Positions 10,284 to 18,177 of a DNA stretch of 64,000 nucleotides are shown here, piece after piece (the first letter of the stretch is position 1; each line of letters starts with the position of its first letter). The notes under the pieces are model-generated. The model did not search any database, was not told the origin of the DNA, and worked only from the letters and a program-made list of their open reading frames with translations. A program made the translations under genes and the position numbers. The stretch is taken from contig NC_006370.1 in NCBI RefSeq assembly GCF_000196255.1, forward strand, positions 3,237,411-3,301,410. The letters run 5' to 3'. This stretch comes from Photobacterium profundum SS9. GTDB taxonomy: Bacteria; Pseudomonadota; Gammaproteobacteria; Enterobacterales; Vibrionaceae.

Positions 10284-11297
10284 TTGGATTCAAATAGTAA
10301 AAAGGAATTTAAAAAGCAAATGAGCAGGATAATTTTATCTAATCGCACTTTTAGTGCCAGCGCGTTTAAAAATGAATGTGGTATTGACATAGAGCTAGCT
10401 TCATCTCTTACTTGTGCTAATCCTGAGATGATTCTCGCGAAGAAACCTTATTTATTAAAAGGGGGGAATTCCGCCATTGGGTCGGCTACACTGGCAAAAT
10501 TATCTAATTCTGCTATTACACAAAACCTCACCAATTTAGCGTTGTCTTTTGGTGGTGACAATCTGATTGCGCTTTCATCTCTTAACGCGCAACTGCAAGA
10601 ATACAATGTGGGGTTAATGGGTGCGACTACCAGTGTTTACGCCAATAGAATGGATGGTTTTGTTGGCTCAGTTAAAAACTATCAATCAGCCTTAATGGAA
10701 TACCGACAGGCCACAAAAACCAAATCTCCCTTAAAAGTTGCCGCCAAACAAAAAGCCAAAATAGCGTTTGATAAAATGCAAAATAGCTTTAAACACGAAG
10801 TTAAAGTTGTAACCAGTCAAGTTAAATCTAGTCGTGGTACGCCGCTAGGTAATTTTGATAGGGGCACAAGTATCGCCAAAAGTAGCAGAAGCATTGCAAA
10901 ATTAGACATAATGACACCCGTTCAAGCCGACAATATTGTTAAATTTACTAAACACGCAAAATTCTTAGGCAATGGTCTTGCTGTTATCGACTTTGGTAGC
11001 CGTGTGGGCAATATTCATAATAGCTATAAAGCCGGTAGTAACTGGGAGCGAGAGATGTTTATTGAATCGAGTAGTTTTGCTGCTAGTGCAATAGCTGGAA
11101 CTGCAACAGTCAAGGCCGGTGGGGCTGCACTAATTTTTTTAATGGTGGCGACACCTGTTGGCTGGGTGGGTTTAATTGTGGGAGGTGTGGCTGTTGCAGG
11201 GACGGCGGCAGCTGCTTCTATTGTAACGAATAGTATAGTTAAAGAAGATGCTGGTGGCATTTATGACTATATAATGAAGAAAATAAATTTATTATGA
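10284..11297 (+). CDS. Candidate pore-forming toxin/effector with C-terminal hydrophobic hairpin
   Basis: 337 residues if started at the TTG (AAGGTG lies 11 bases upstream), or 325 from the ATG at 10320; the start is uncertain. No signal peptide. Residues 1-255 are polar, Ser/Lys/Ala-rich and helical; residues about 264-317 form a Gly/Ala-rich hydrophobic pair of segments broken at ATPVGWVG, the layout of colicin-like or type VI pore-forming effectors, where the toxic hairpin is C-terminal. The next gene starts inside its stop codon (ATGA), encodes a small membrane protein, and is present twice, which is the arrangement of toxin and immunity. No PAAR, VgrG, LXG or adhesin delivery domain is visible, so if it is secreted it would travel as cargo. 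I do not recognise a named family with certainty; toxin function is inferred from architecture and context. Confidence 0.6.
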   Translation: MDSNSKKEFKKQMSRIILSNRTFSASAFKNECGIDIELASSLTCANPEMILAKKPYLLKGGNSAIGSATLAKLSNSAITQNLTNLALSFGGDNLIALSSLNAQLQEYNVGLMGATTSVYANRMDGFVGSVKNYQSALMEYRQATKTKSPLKVAAKQKAKIAFDKMQNSFKHEVKVVTSQVKSSRGTPLGNFDRGTSIAKSSRSIAKLDIMTPVQADNIVKFTKHAKFLGNGLAVIDFGSRVGNIHNSYKAGSNWEREMFIESSSFAASAIAGTATVKAGGAALIFLMVATPVGWVGLIVGGVAVAGTAAAASIVTNSIVKEDAGGIYDYIMKKINLL

Positions 11298-11671
11298 ACG
11301 ATAGAGAGTTTTTTGTTGCCATTTTAATCGCTGCCTCAATGGTGTCTGGAATACTATATGTTGCATTTGGGCAAATCACTGTACGAAAATTAAGAAAGAA
11401 CCCAAAAACAAAAGATGCGCTTGGTGTAGAATTTGCGAGTGGCTGGGATATTATTAACGTTGCACAAGCATTAGCGTTGCCCAGATCATGGAGCCGTGTA
11501 TTAGAAAAGAGCCCTCTTTCATTTATGGAGGCTAATGCAACGGTTTTATTCGAAAATACAACTAAATTTGATCAAGTACTAGGTTTTGTATTTTATTGGT
11601 TATTAACAATTACGGGGTTCTCTGGGATTTTATTAGCACTACTTAATTATTTTGGCGTTTTCGGTGAGTAG
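11294..11671 (+). CDS. Small two-end membrane protein, putative immunity protein (intact copy)
   Basis: 125 residues. Hydrophobic segments at about residues 5-26 and 95-120 flank a basic, cytoplasm-like middle containing GQITVRKLRKNP and GWDIINVAQALALPRSW. Its ATG overlaps the TGA of the preceding gene (ATGA), so translation should be coupled. Small inner-membrane proteins encoded directly after pore-forming toxins commonly block the pore in the producing cell; this is the inferred role. A second gene 65 bases downstream encodes a close paralogue of exactly the same length. Confidence 0.65.
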   Translation: MNDREFFVAILIAASMVSGILYVAFGQITVRKLRKNPKTKDALGVEFASGWDIINVAQALALPRSWSRVLEKSPLSFMEANATVLFENTTKFDQVLGFVFYWLLTITGFSGILLALLNYFGVFGE

Positions 11672-11736
11672 GGCCGCTCTAATTTTTTTAATAGTGGTAG
11701 TTGGTATGATTCTATAATGAAATCAATAGGTGACCT

Positions 11737-12002
11737 GTGAGTGTTTTTTCTCAACTATTAGGTATCGTCGCTATTTTTATGTTTTTTGCATGTATCTTAT
11801 ATGTTGCATTTGGGCAAATCACTGTTCGAAAATTACGAAAAAATCCAACAACAAAAGATCTACTTGGCGTAGAGTATGCGAGTGGCTGGGATATTATTAA
11901 CGTTGCACAAGCATTAGCGTTTCCCAGATCATGGAGCCGTGTATTAGAAAAGAGTCCTCTTTCATTTATGAATGCTAATGCCGCTGCTTTATTCGAAAAT
12001 AC
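11737..12002 (+). pseudogene. Second immunity-like gene, 5' part, split by an IS
   Basis: GTG start behind AGGTGA. Encodes the first 88 residues of a paralogue of the upstream protein (shared GQITVRKLRKNP, SGWDIINVAQALA, PRSWSRVLEKSPLSF) with a different N-terminal segment MSVFSQLLGIVAIFMF. An IS66-family element begins at 12003 and supplies a TAA two bases later (stop at 12004-12006), so the present product would be 89 residues lacking the second membrane segment. Rejoining 11737-12002 with 15353-15464 restores 125 codons plus stop in frame, the same length as the intact copy. Confidence 0.88.
11995..12002. repeat. Target-site duplication, left copy (outer IS66)
   Basis: GAAAATAC immediately before the left end of the outer element; the same 8 bases follow its right end at 15345-15352. 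Eight-base duplications are the IS66-family hallmark. Confidence 0.95.
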
Positions 12003-12137
12003 GTAACTTCTCAATAAGTCGGGGCATAAGCGAAGAGTGATCCTGATAGTGTTTTTAAAATTAATGTTAGGATCTCTAAGATCGGCTTGATTGATCCTTT
12101 CAAACCTTCAAAATAGTAGCCTCTAACCACGTAGAGC

Positions 12138-12145
12138 CTTTTGTC
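12138..12145. repeat. Target-site duplication, left copy (inner IS66)
   Basis: CTTTTGTC flanks the inner element on both sides (12138-12145 and 13715-13722), proving insertion of the inner IS into the outer one, just upstream of the outer transposase start. Confidence 0.95.
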
Positions 12146-12237
12146 GTAACCGTTCACCAGCCCCCTATTGACACAAAAAAATGTGATGGAGCGCACTTGA
12201 TCCACATTTGGCTATTGAGTGATCCTCCCCACACGTC

Positions 12238-13686
12238 ATGCTTACCAGTATGAAAAAGAAATTATCATTTAAAGAAGAACCACCGACGGTAAATAGCCTC
12301 AATGAAGCTCAAGCTCTTATCCAGGAGCTATGGGAGAAATTGCGGCACTACGAAGACAAGCTCTCGACGAGTTCTAAAAACTCATCAAAGTCGCCATCAT
12401 CTGATGGCCCAAAAGAGAGGGCTGAGCGAAAAAAGCTGAAAGCCCTCGTAGCGGCAATAAGATTGGAGCTCAACAAGGTCACGAGGGCAAACGGCGAAAA
12501 CTGAGCAAACTCAAAAAGACAGATACTGTTGTACCCTGTGTGCCCAGTTCACTGTGCCCTTGTTGTGGCGATAGTCATATCGCGATTAATCAAAAACCAT
12601 CCTATCGGCATCAAGTGCATGAAATCCCTGAGCCAATTGTAAATATTACTGAATATCAAGTCTTTCATGGCCGGTGTCAAAATTGCCAGACTTCCGTTAA
12701 GGGGAAGCGGCCTCAAGATACCCCACAGGGAATAATGGGCCCTAACCTCATGAGCTACATTGCCCTGCTGGCTGGACAGTTTCATCTCAGCGTTCGTAAA
12801 ATACAAGAATTACTCAAGCTGCAGTTAGGCACCTCCTTTTCCACGGGCGCTATCTCCGAGGCTCAAGGAAAAGTATCATCGATGCTTACGCCTTTACATC
12901 AAGCCGTTCGAGACGCCATTCAAAATGGCGCCAATGGTTCATATTGATGAGACTTCTCATATCAGAAATGGTGAAAGCAGCCTACGCTGGTGTTGGCTGA
13001 TGTCGAGTGATGATTGGGTCTATGAACGTGTTTTGTTTTCACGCTCAACCCACTCGGCAAAAGTGATGCTGAATGAAAAATTTGCTGGGGTTGTTATCTC
13101 CGATCAATGTGCCAGCTATAATTGGCTCAATCCTGAAAAACATCAATTTTGCTTAGGCCACCTAAAGCGAAATCTCCAACAAATGGCCGATTACAGTGGG
13201 GGTGGGTTAACCGCTTTTATTGGCAAACGACTGACTCTGCTTATCAATATGATTTTTCGCACTCAACATCGTTATGAAGAAGAAAACATTTCAGCGGAGA
13301 TATACTTTCGGAGAATGAAGCGATTGAGAAAGAGCTTAACGCGCTGGTTACACAAAGGCGCGGATGTCACAACATCTAGATATAGCGGTCGATGTAAATT
13401 CATTCTTAAGCACGAAGTCAGTTTGTGGGTATTTCTGACGGCTCCCTTAACAATCCCATTAACCAACAATGAAGCCGAGCGCCGGTTACGTGGAAGCGTG
13501 ATCATGCGAAAAATCAGTTTTGGTACAAGCTCCGATCGCGGTGATAAGTTTCGAGGCCGAATACACACTCTTGTTGAAACCTGCAAGAAACGAAGTATGT
13601 CACCATTTATCGCTCTTCAACAGATTGTCAATGCTGTCGTGAAAAAACAGCCATATCCTGACATCTTCAATCTTTGTTCAGGGTAG
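12238..13686 (+). pseudogene. IS66-family transposase of the inner element, in three frames
   Basis: Segment 1 (12238-12504, frame 1; ATG at 12250 is an alternative start) has the NSSKSPSSDGP linker typical of IS66 TnpC. The family sequence continues in the -1 frame from about 12435 (GNKIGAQQGHEG, then the zinc-finger CPCCG/CQNC region) to 12947. The catalytic region follows in frame 1 from about 12925 with DDE-type HIDETSH, VISDQCASYN and NNEAERRLR. The first switch coincides with a canonical -1 slippery site and stem-loop and may be programmed; the second needs a one-base change in the AAAA run at 12922-12925 and looks like an ordinary lesion. As read, no full-length product is expected without two frame changes. 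Confidence 0.88.
12429..12488 (+). promoter_or_regulatory. Candidate programmed -1 frameshift signal
   Basis: Heptamer A-AAA-AAG at 12429-12435 lies in the correct phase (zero-frame codons CGA AAA AAG). Six bases later an 8-bp perfect GC-rich stem forms: GCCCTCGT (12442-12449) with ACGAGGGC (12481-12488). A -1 slip joins the N-terminal segment exactly to the conserved IGAQQGHEG block. Confidence 0.6.
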
Positions 13687-13714
13687 CAGTCAAGCTACTC
13701 TGGTGAACGCTTAC

Positions 13715-13722
13715 CTTTTGTC
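13715..13722. repeat. Target-site duplication, right copy (inner IS66)
   Basis: CTTTTGTC, identical to 12138-12145; the outer transposase ATG follows three bases later. Confidence 0.95.
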
Positions 13723-13725
13723 TCA

Positions 13726-15336
13726 ATGAAAATTAATCTCCCAGACATTCCAGAGTCAGAGCAAACCCCTTTGGTAAAAGGCTTAATTGGGATCATTGAG
13801 CAGCTTTCCGATACGGTTGAGCGCCAACAAGAAGAAATCACCCTCCTTAAAGACGAGATCAACGTACTAAAAGGGCAGAAAAAACGGCCCAAGTTCAAGC
13901 CGAGTAAACTCGACACAAATACCGATGAAAAGTCAGACCAAGGCTCGACTGATAACAAACGGTCCGGCTCTACCAAGCGTAGCAAAAATCAAACGCTGAC
14001 CATTCATCAGGATAACATTGTCCAGCCAGAACAACCTTTACCTATCGGGGCACGATTCAAGGGCTACCGAGATTTTGTCGTCCAAGAGCTAGAGATACAG
14101 TCGCGCAATGTACGTTATCGCTTAGCTTACTATCGATTACCTGATGGTTCGACAGTTACCGCTACCATGCCTAATGGACTAGCAGGCCAACACTTTGGCA
14201 CTCGACTAAGAAGCTACATCCTCTATCAGTACCATCAATGTCAGGTCACTCAGCCTCTGTTGTTAGAGCAACTGAGAGAATGGGGCGTCGATATTTCCAG
14301 TGGCCAATTAAATCGCGTATTGACCGAAAATCATGATGATTTGCATGAAGAAAAAGCTGAACTTCTGGCTACAGGTCTACAAAGCACTGGCTATATCACA
14401 ACAGACGACACTGGAGCTAGGCATAAGGGAAAGAATGGTTTTGTCACCCATATAGGCAATGAGTGGTTTGCTTGGTTTCAAAGTTCAGACCGAAAGAATC
14501 GGATCAACTTCCTGTCACTCCTTAGGGCTGGGAACAATGGTTATCAGGTAAATACCTGCGCACTAAACTATATGGCGACAAATAAACTTCCTGCTCCCCA
14601 GTTAACATTGTTAGCAAACACACCGGTGATCAACTTTGGATGTGAGGAGGAATGGTCTGCTCATCTAGTTCAACTGGGTATTGTCGTAAAAAGACATATT
14701 CAAATAGCGACTGAAGGTGCCTTATTGGGCTGCGCGTCAGAAAATGAAGCCTTAGGGAAACTCGCTGTGATCAGTGATGGTGCTGGGCAGTTTAACGTTT
14801 TACAACATGGTTTGTGCTGGGTGCATGCGGAGCGGCTGGTCCATAAACTTATTCCTTTGAATGAAGGACATAGAGAAGATATAGCACAAGTACGTGATGA
14901 GATTTGGTCATTTTACAAGGCGCTGAAAGAATACAAAAAGCAGCCTTGCGACACGAAGAAACCAGCCCTGTCGAAGGAATTCGACCGTCTATTTACTCAG
15001 AAAACCCGCTATGAGCTCCTTAATCAGCAACTTAAGCGGTTAAACAAATTAAAATCAAGCTTATTGCTGGTATTGGAACGACCAGAAATTCCAATCCATA
15101 CTAATGGAAGCGAAAATGATCTAAGGGAACAGGTCAAACGGCGCAAAGTTAGTGGAGGTACTCGTAGTGATCTTGGCCGACAATGCCGAGATACCTTTTC
15201 CAGCCTGAAAAAAACGTGCCGAAAATTAGGGGTTTCCTTCTGGAAATATCTCAACGACCGAATTTCTCAAAGTAATGTAATCCCATCTTTAGGCTCTCTG
15301 GTGCTCCAGAAAGCCCACCCTGCCTCGGCTTATTGA
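13726..15336 (+). CDS. IS66-family transposase of the outer element
   Basis: 536 residues, uninterrupted. An N-terminal leucine-zipper-like coiled coil (about 20-50, EQLSDTVERQQEEITLL) is followed by a basic linker, a DNA-binding region, and the DDE core: TDDTGARHKG near residue 225, VISDGAGQF near 347 and HTNGSENDLREQ near 460. It ends 8 bases before the right inverted repeat end. Insertion of the inner IS only 12 bases upstream has separated it from its original promoter, so expression now depends on read-through or on sequences at the right end of the inner IS. Confidence 0.93.
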   Translation: MKINLPDIPESEQTPLVKGLIGIIEQLSDTVERQQEEITLLKDEINVLKGQKKRPKFKPSKLDTNTDEKSDQGSTDNKRSGSTKRSKNQTLTIHQDNIVQPEQPLPIGARFKGYRDFVVQELEIQSRNVRYRLAYYRLPDGSTVTATMPNGLAGQHFGTRLRSYILYQYHQCQVTQPLLLEQLREWGVDISSGQLNRVLTENHDDLHEEKAELLATGLQSTGYITTDDTGARHKGKNGFVTHIGNEWFAWFQSSDRKNRINFLSLLRAGNNGYQVNTCALNYMATNKLPAPQLTLLANTPVINFGCEEEWSAHLVQLGIVVKRHIQIATEGALLGCASENEALGKLAVISDGAGQFNVLQHGLCWVHAERLVHKLIPLNEGHREDIAQVRDEIWSFYKALKEYKKQPCDTKKPALSKEFDRLFTQKTRYELLNQQLKRLNKLKSSLLLVLERPEIPIHTNGSENDLREQVKRRKVSGGTRSDLGRQCRDTFSSLKKTCRKLGVSFWKYLNDRISQSNVIPSLGSLVLQKAHPASAY

Positions 15337-15344
15337 GAAGTTAC

Positions 15345-15352
15345 GAAAATAC
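15345..15352. repeat. Target-site duplication, right copy (outer IS66)
   Basis: GAAAATAC, identical to 11995-12002. Confidence 0.95.
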
Positions 15353-15464
15353 AACTAAATTTGATCAAGTATTAGGTTTTGTATTTTATTGGTTACTCAT
15401 GCTTTCAGGGCTCTCTGGCACTTTATTAGTTTTACTTGATTATCTTGGCGTTTTTAGTGAGTAG
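15353..15464 (+). pseudogene. Second immunity-like gene, 3' part
   Basis: Continues the split paralogue directly after the target duplication: TKFDQVLGFVFYWLL then the terminal membrane segment and GVFSE before TAG at 15462-15464. The last 35 residues closely match the intact copy (TKFDQVLGFVFYWLL shared exactly), showing that the gene was full length until the IS arrived. Confidence 0.88.
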
Positions 15465-15530
15465 AGCTGGATTCAAGTAATAAGTGCATAGGCGTTTTTT
15501 TGGCTTCTACCTTGGCAACTCAAATACCCA

Positions 15531-15568
15531 AAAAGGCCATAATGACATGACCGTCATTATGGCCTTTT
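15531..15568. terminator. Perfect 16-bp stem terminator, bidirectional
   Basis: AAAAGGCCATAATGAC (15531-15546) pairs perfectly with 15553-15568 around a 6-base loop, with A- and T-tracts on either side. It ends the toxin/immunity operon on + and focA on -. Confidence 0.93.
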
Positions 15569-15685
15569 AAAATGCTATTTATGGCTAAGTTCGCTCTATT
15601 CTAAGCGCCCTCAGTAAACAACGATATTATTCTGGATGAACCATTCTAGCCAGCAAGGATGATCAAAAACCTGCCTAGGTTGATA

Positions 15686-16531
15686 TTACTCACTGCGTAA
15701 GTAAATAAGCCAGTAACCCATCCCGACGAACACACCACCACCGATAATATTACCGAGAGTCACTGGAATAAGGTTATTAATAATAAAATTACTCATGGTT
15801 AAATCAGCAAAATCAGCTGGATTCATACCACTCAGTTGCCAAAACTCAGGCGATGCCAATGTCTTAATACCAATCGCCATCGGTACTTGAAACATATTAG
15901 CTATACAGTGCTCAAAACCTGAAGATACAAACATTGCAACAGGTAAAATCATAACCAAAATTTTATCTGTTAGGGTGCGACCACTGAAGGTCATCCAAAC
16001 GGCAGCACAGACTAATACGTTACACATAATGCCAAGTGCAACGGCCTGAAAGAAGCCATGGTGCAATTTATGCTGAGCAATCTGCATGGTATTAATGCCT
16101 ACCGCGCCATTAGCCGACATGTATTGCTTAGCCACTAGCATGATACCCACCAGTAACAATGCACCGATCAAGTTACCGATATAAACAACGCCCCAGTTCA
16201 TACATAAGCTTTTCCAGCTAATTTTTCCACTCGCGCGAGCCACTAACGTCAAGACAGAGCTCGTAAAAAGTTCACCACCAGTGATCACAACTAAAATAAG
16301 CCCGAGGCTAAATGCAAGTCCACCGATAAACTTGCTCATTCCCCATGCCATATCCCCAGAGCCCGTCGTCACCGTGGTATAGAAAATAAACGCAATCCCA
16401 ATATGCAGTCCTGCAGTAATAGCCAACAGAAAAGACTTCATTGGGTCTTTTGTTGCCTTACCTACTCCGACTTCTGCAGCTTTTTCCGCCATCTGCGGCG
16501 GTAAAAGGGAATCAAATTGACCCTGATTCAT
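15686..16531 (-). CDS. focA: Formate/nitrite transporter FocA
   Basis: 281 residues from the ATG at 16531, chosen over a GTG two codons upstream because AGGTGA is correctly spaced only for the ATG. FNT-family pentameric channel of the inner membrane with six membrane segments; GELFTSS (near residue 92) and the GFEHCIANMF block near residue 208 (with the conserved pore His) are present. It moves formate (and related monovalent anions) during mixed-acid fermentation. No pflB follows in this window; the gene is alone, with a shared terminator to the accessory island downstream. Confidence 0.93.
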   Translation of the reverse strand: MNQGQFDSLLPPQMAEKAAEVGVGKATKDPMKSFLLAITAGLHIGIAFIFYTTVTTGSGDMAWGMSKFIGGLAFSLGLILVVITGGELFTSSVLTLVARASGKISWKSLCMNWGVVYIGNLIGALLLVGIMLVAKQYMSANGAVGINTMQIAQHKLHHGFFQAVALGIMCNVLVCAAVWMTFSGRTLTDKILVMILPVAMFVSSGFEHCIANMFQVPMAIGIKTLASPEFWQLSGMNPADFADLTMSNFIINNLIPVTLGNIIGGGVFVGMGYWLIYLRSE

Positions 16532-17078
16532 AAACACTCACCTGATACATATTGAAATACAAAAATTTGCCAGCGGATACTGAACCCAACAAGGGTTAAT
16601 TTCAAGCCTTAAAAGCCATAAAACCTCGAAAAAAACGCAATCTTTGTTCGCATATTCCGAGGTGAATGATTACCTTCAGACTAACTCCTTTCCACTAATA
16701 ATGTGCATCCATTTGTAAATAAAGAAATTGTTTACATTTTATAAGTAATTACTTCGTGTGGGATAATTAAGAAGTGCTGCTGGCAATTAAAAAGACAGCA
16801 ACCTTAATCAAACCTAGCTTAGAAGCATTAATCTTTGGATTGATTTGGGAACGAAAAGCGGACGGTGGGTGTTCTGATACCAAACAACTTAAACAACGTG
16901 TATGAGATGAGATCGATCCTGAACGGGATTGATATCATCCTACATAAATATTTGGTCATTCTTGCTGGTATTGAATACAAACTAAAAAGCGCACCACTCA
17001 TTCAAGTAGCCTTGAAAGTGAATACGCTTCTCGTGTGTTTACGACTGTATTTATGCGCTTGTATTTATATGTATAAAT
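16532..17078. other. Intergenic region upstream of focA and downstream of yfcE
   Basis: 547 bases, AT-rich. It must hold the focA promoter on the minus strand. A short open frame at 16865-17122 runs against yfcE and has no ribosome-binding site or familiar sequence. I see no clear FNR, NarL or terminator motif. Confidence 0.4.
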
Positions 17079-17627
17079 CTAGTTCAGTGCTACAGAACGG
17101 AGTACATCACCATCAAATGTAATGGCTTTTAGCATGTTATCTTCAAACATACCGAAACTTGCCTGATGATCACCACGAGGCATGGTGACGGACCCAGGGT
17201 TAAACAATACAAGGTCCCCTTTTTGTTCAGCAACGGGGATGTGTGTATGACCCGATACAATCACATCACCTACTTTTAAGCGTGGGTGTTTGTCGGCATT
17301 ATATAAATGGCCATGGGTCAAAAATAAACGTCGCCCATTAGGCAAAAGCACTAAGTTGTAGTCAGCTAACATCGGGAAATCAAGCAGCATCTGATCGACT
17401 TCACTGTCGCAGTTGCCACGCACGGCAATAATACAGTCACCAAACTGGTTCAATAAATCAGCGACTTTAGTCGGCGCATAACCTGCTGGAACGGCATTTC
17501 TTGGACCAGGATTCAAGACATCGCCTAATAATATTAAGTGCTGAGCTCCGCTTTGCTCAAATGCAGCAATCGCTTTTTTCGCGCTGTCGTAGCAGCCATG
17601 TATATCGGAGGCAAAAAATAATCTCAT
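17079..17627 (-). CDS. yfcE: Metallophosphodiesterase YfcE
   Basis: 182 residues, the usual length. Calcineurin-like two-metal phosphodiesterase motifs in order: ASDIHG (residue 6), LLGDVLN (34), VRGNCD (68), LTHGH (103) and SGHTHIPV (125). YfcE hydrolyses phosphodiester model substrates; the physiological substrate is unknown. Monocistronic; the downstream end lies in a long AT-rich gap. Confidence 0.94.
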   Translation of the reverse strand: MRLFFASDIHGCYDSAKKAIAAFEQSGAQHLILLGDVLNPGPRNAVPAGYAPTKVADLLNQFGDCIIAVRGNCDSEVDQMLLDFPMLADYNLVLLPNGRRLFLTHGHLYNADKHPRLKVGDVIVSGHTHIPVAEQKGDLVLFNPGSVTMPRGDHQASFGMFEDNMLKAITFDGDVLRSVALN

Positions 17628-17745
17628 AAAGCAAAGTCACACGTTGTAAAACAGGAACAGCATATTACGCTTATTCACCTTTTTTTTCTATTCAACATCG
17701 TTTCAAAACACATTCAATCTAAGATTGAAACACCTTTAAATGGGC

Positions 17746-18177
17746 TCAATCATGCAACATACCATTTAATACAATATTGTTATAACTCACCATACCCAAT
17801 ACCTTGCCATCTTCAATAACAGGGGCACGGCTGATCCCAAAGCGTTCAAATAATCGCGCACAATAGCGAACATCCATCGACGCATTGACTGATAATGCAG
17901 GCTTGGTCATGATTTCATAAATATTGGTGCGCTTCGGCGAGCGATCTTGAGCTAAAACTTGCTTGGCAATATCATTCATCAACACAATACCGTATTCATC
18001 GTCTGCATTGCGCTTATTAACAATTAACGCTTTTACCTGACGCTGCTTGGCAATAACAATAGCATCAGCAACCGTCATGACGCCTTCAACCATCGCGTAA
18101 GCATCCATCATTACATCGCGTACCCGAATAATACGCTGATCGCCAAACTCACGATGACTCAAATTATATTCATTCAT
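17746..18177 (-). CDS. CBS-domain protein of a DUF1538 transporter cassette
   Basis: 143 residues made of two CBS repeats (about 18-75 and 82-140), without another domain. CBS pairs bind adenine nucleotides or similar ligands and gate partner proteins. Its start overlaps the stop of the P-II-like gene (18174-18177), so the two are co-translated. The cassette order is DUF1538, DUF1538, P-II-like, CBS; the two small proteins are likely ligand-sensing regulators of the membrane pair. Confidence 0.85.
   Translation of the reverse strand: MNEYNLSHREFGDQRIIRVRDVMMDAYAMVEGVMTVADAIVIAKQRQVKALIVNKRNADDEYGIVLMNDIAKQVLAQDRSPKRTNIYEIMTKPALSVNASMDVRYCARLFERFGISRAPVIEDGKVLGMVSYNNIVLNGMLHD

Larger units (their letters stand above)
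12146..13714 (+). mobile_element. Inner IS66-family insertion sequence
   Basis: 1569 bp bounded by GTAACCGTTCACCAG (12146-12160) and the complement of GTAAGCGTTCACCAG (13700-13714), 14 of 15 bases matching, with the 8-bp duplication CTTTTGTC outside. It carries a transposase in three overlapping reading frames. Its ends differ from those of the outer IS, so it is a different IS66 type, not a duplicate. Confidence 0.95.
12003..15344 (+). mobile_element. Outer IS66-family insertion sequence (carrying a second IS)
   Basis: Ends are inverted repeats: GTAACTTCTCAATAAG at 12003-12018 and its exact complement at 15329-15344, with imperfect pairing continuing inward. GTAA ends plus the 8-bp duplication GAAAATAC identify the IS66 family. 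The element is 3342 bp as found; removing the inner IS (1569 bp) and one 8-bp duplication leaves about 1765 bp, a single-transposase IS66 of ordinary size. Its transposase gene (13726-15336) is intact, so the outer copy may still be transposition-competent. Confidence 0.95.

Noticed and set aside
12003..12237. Whether 12003-12237 was a separate gene fragment or regulatory RNA
   Set aside because: It is explained as the left end of the outer IS plus the left end of the inner IS, confirmed by both target duplications.
16865..17122. 85-codon ORF in the focA-yfcE gap
   Set aside because: Runs antisense into yfcE, low-complexity composition, no ribosome-binding site.
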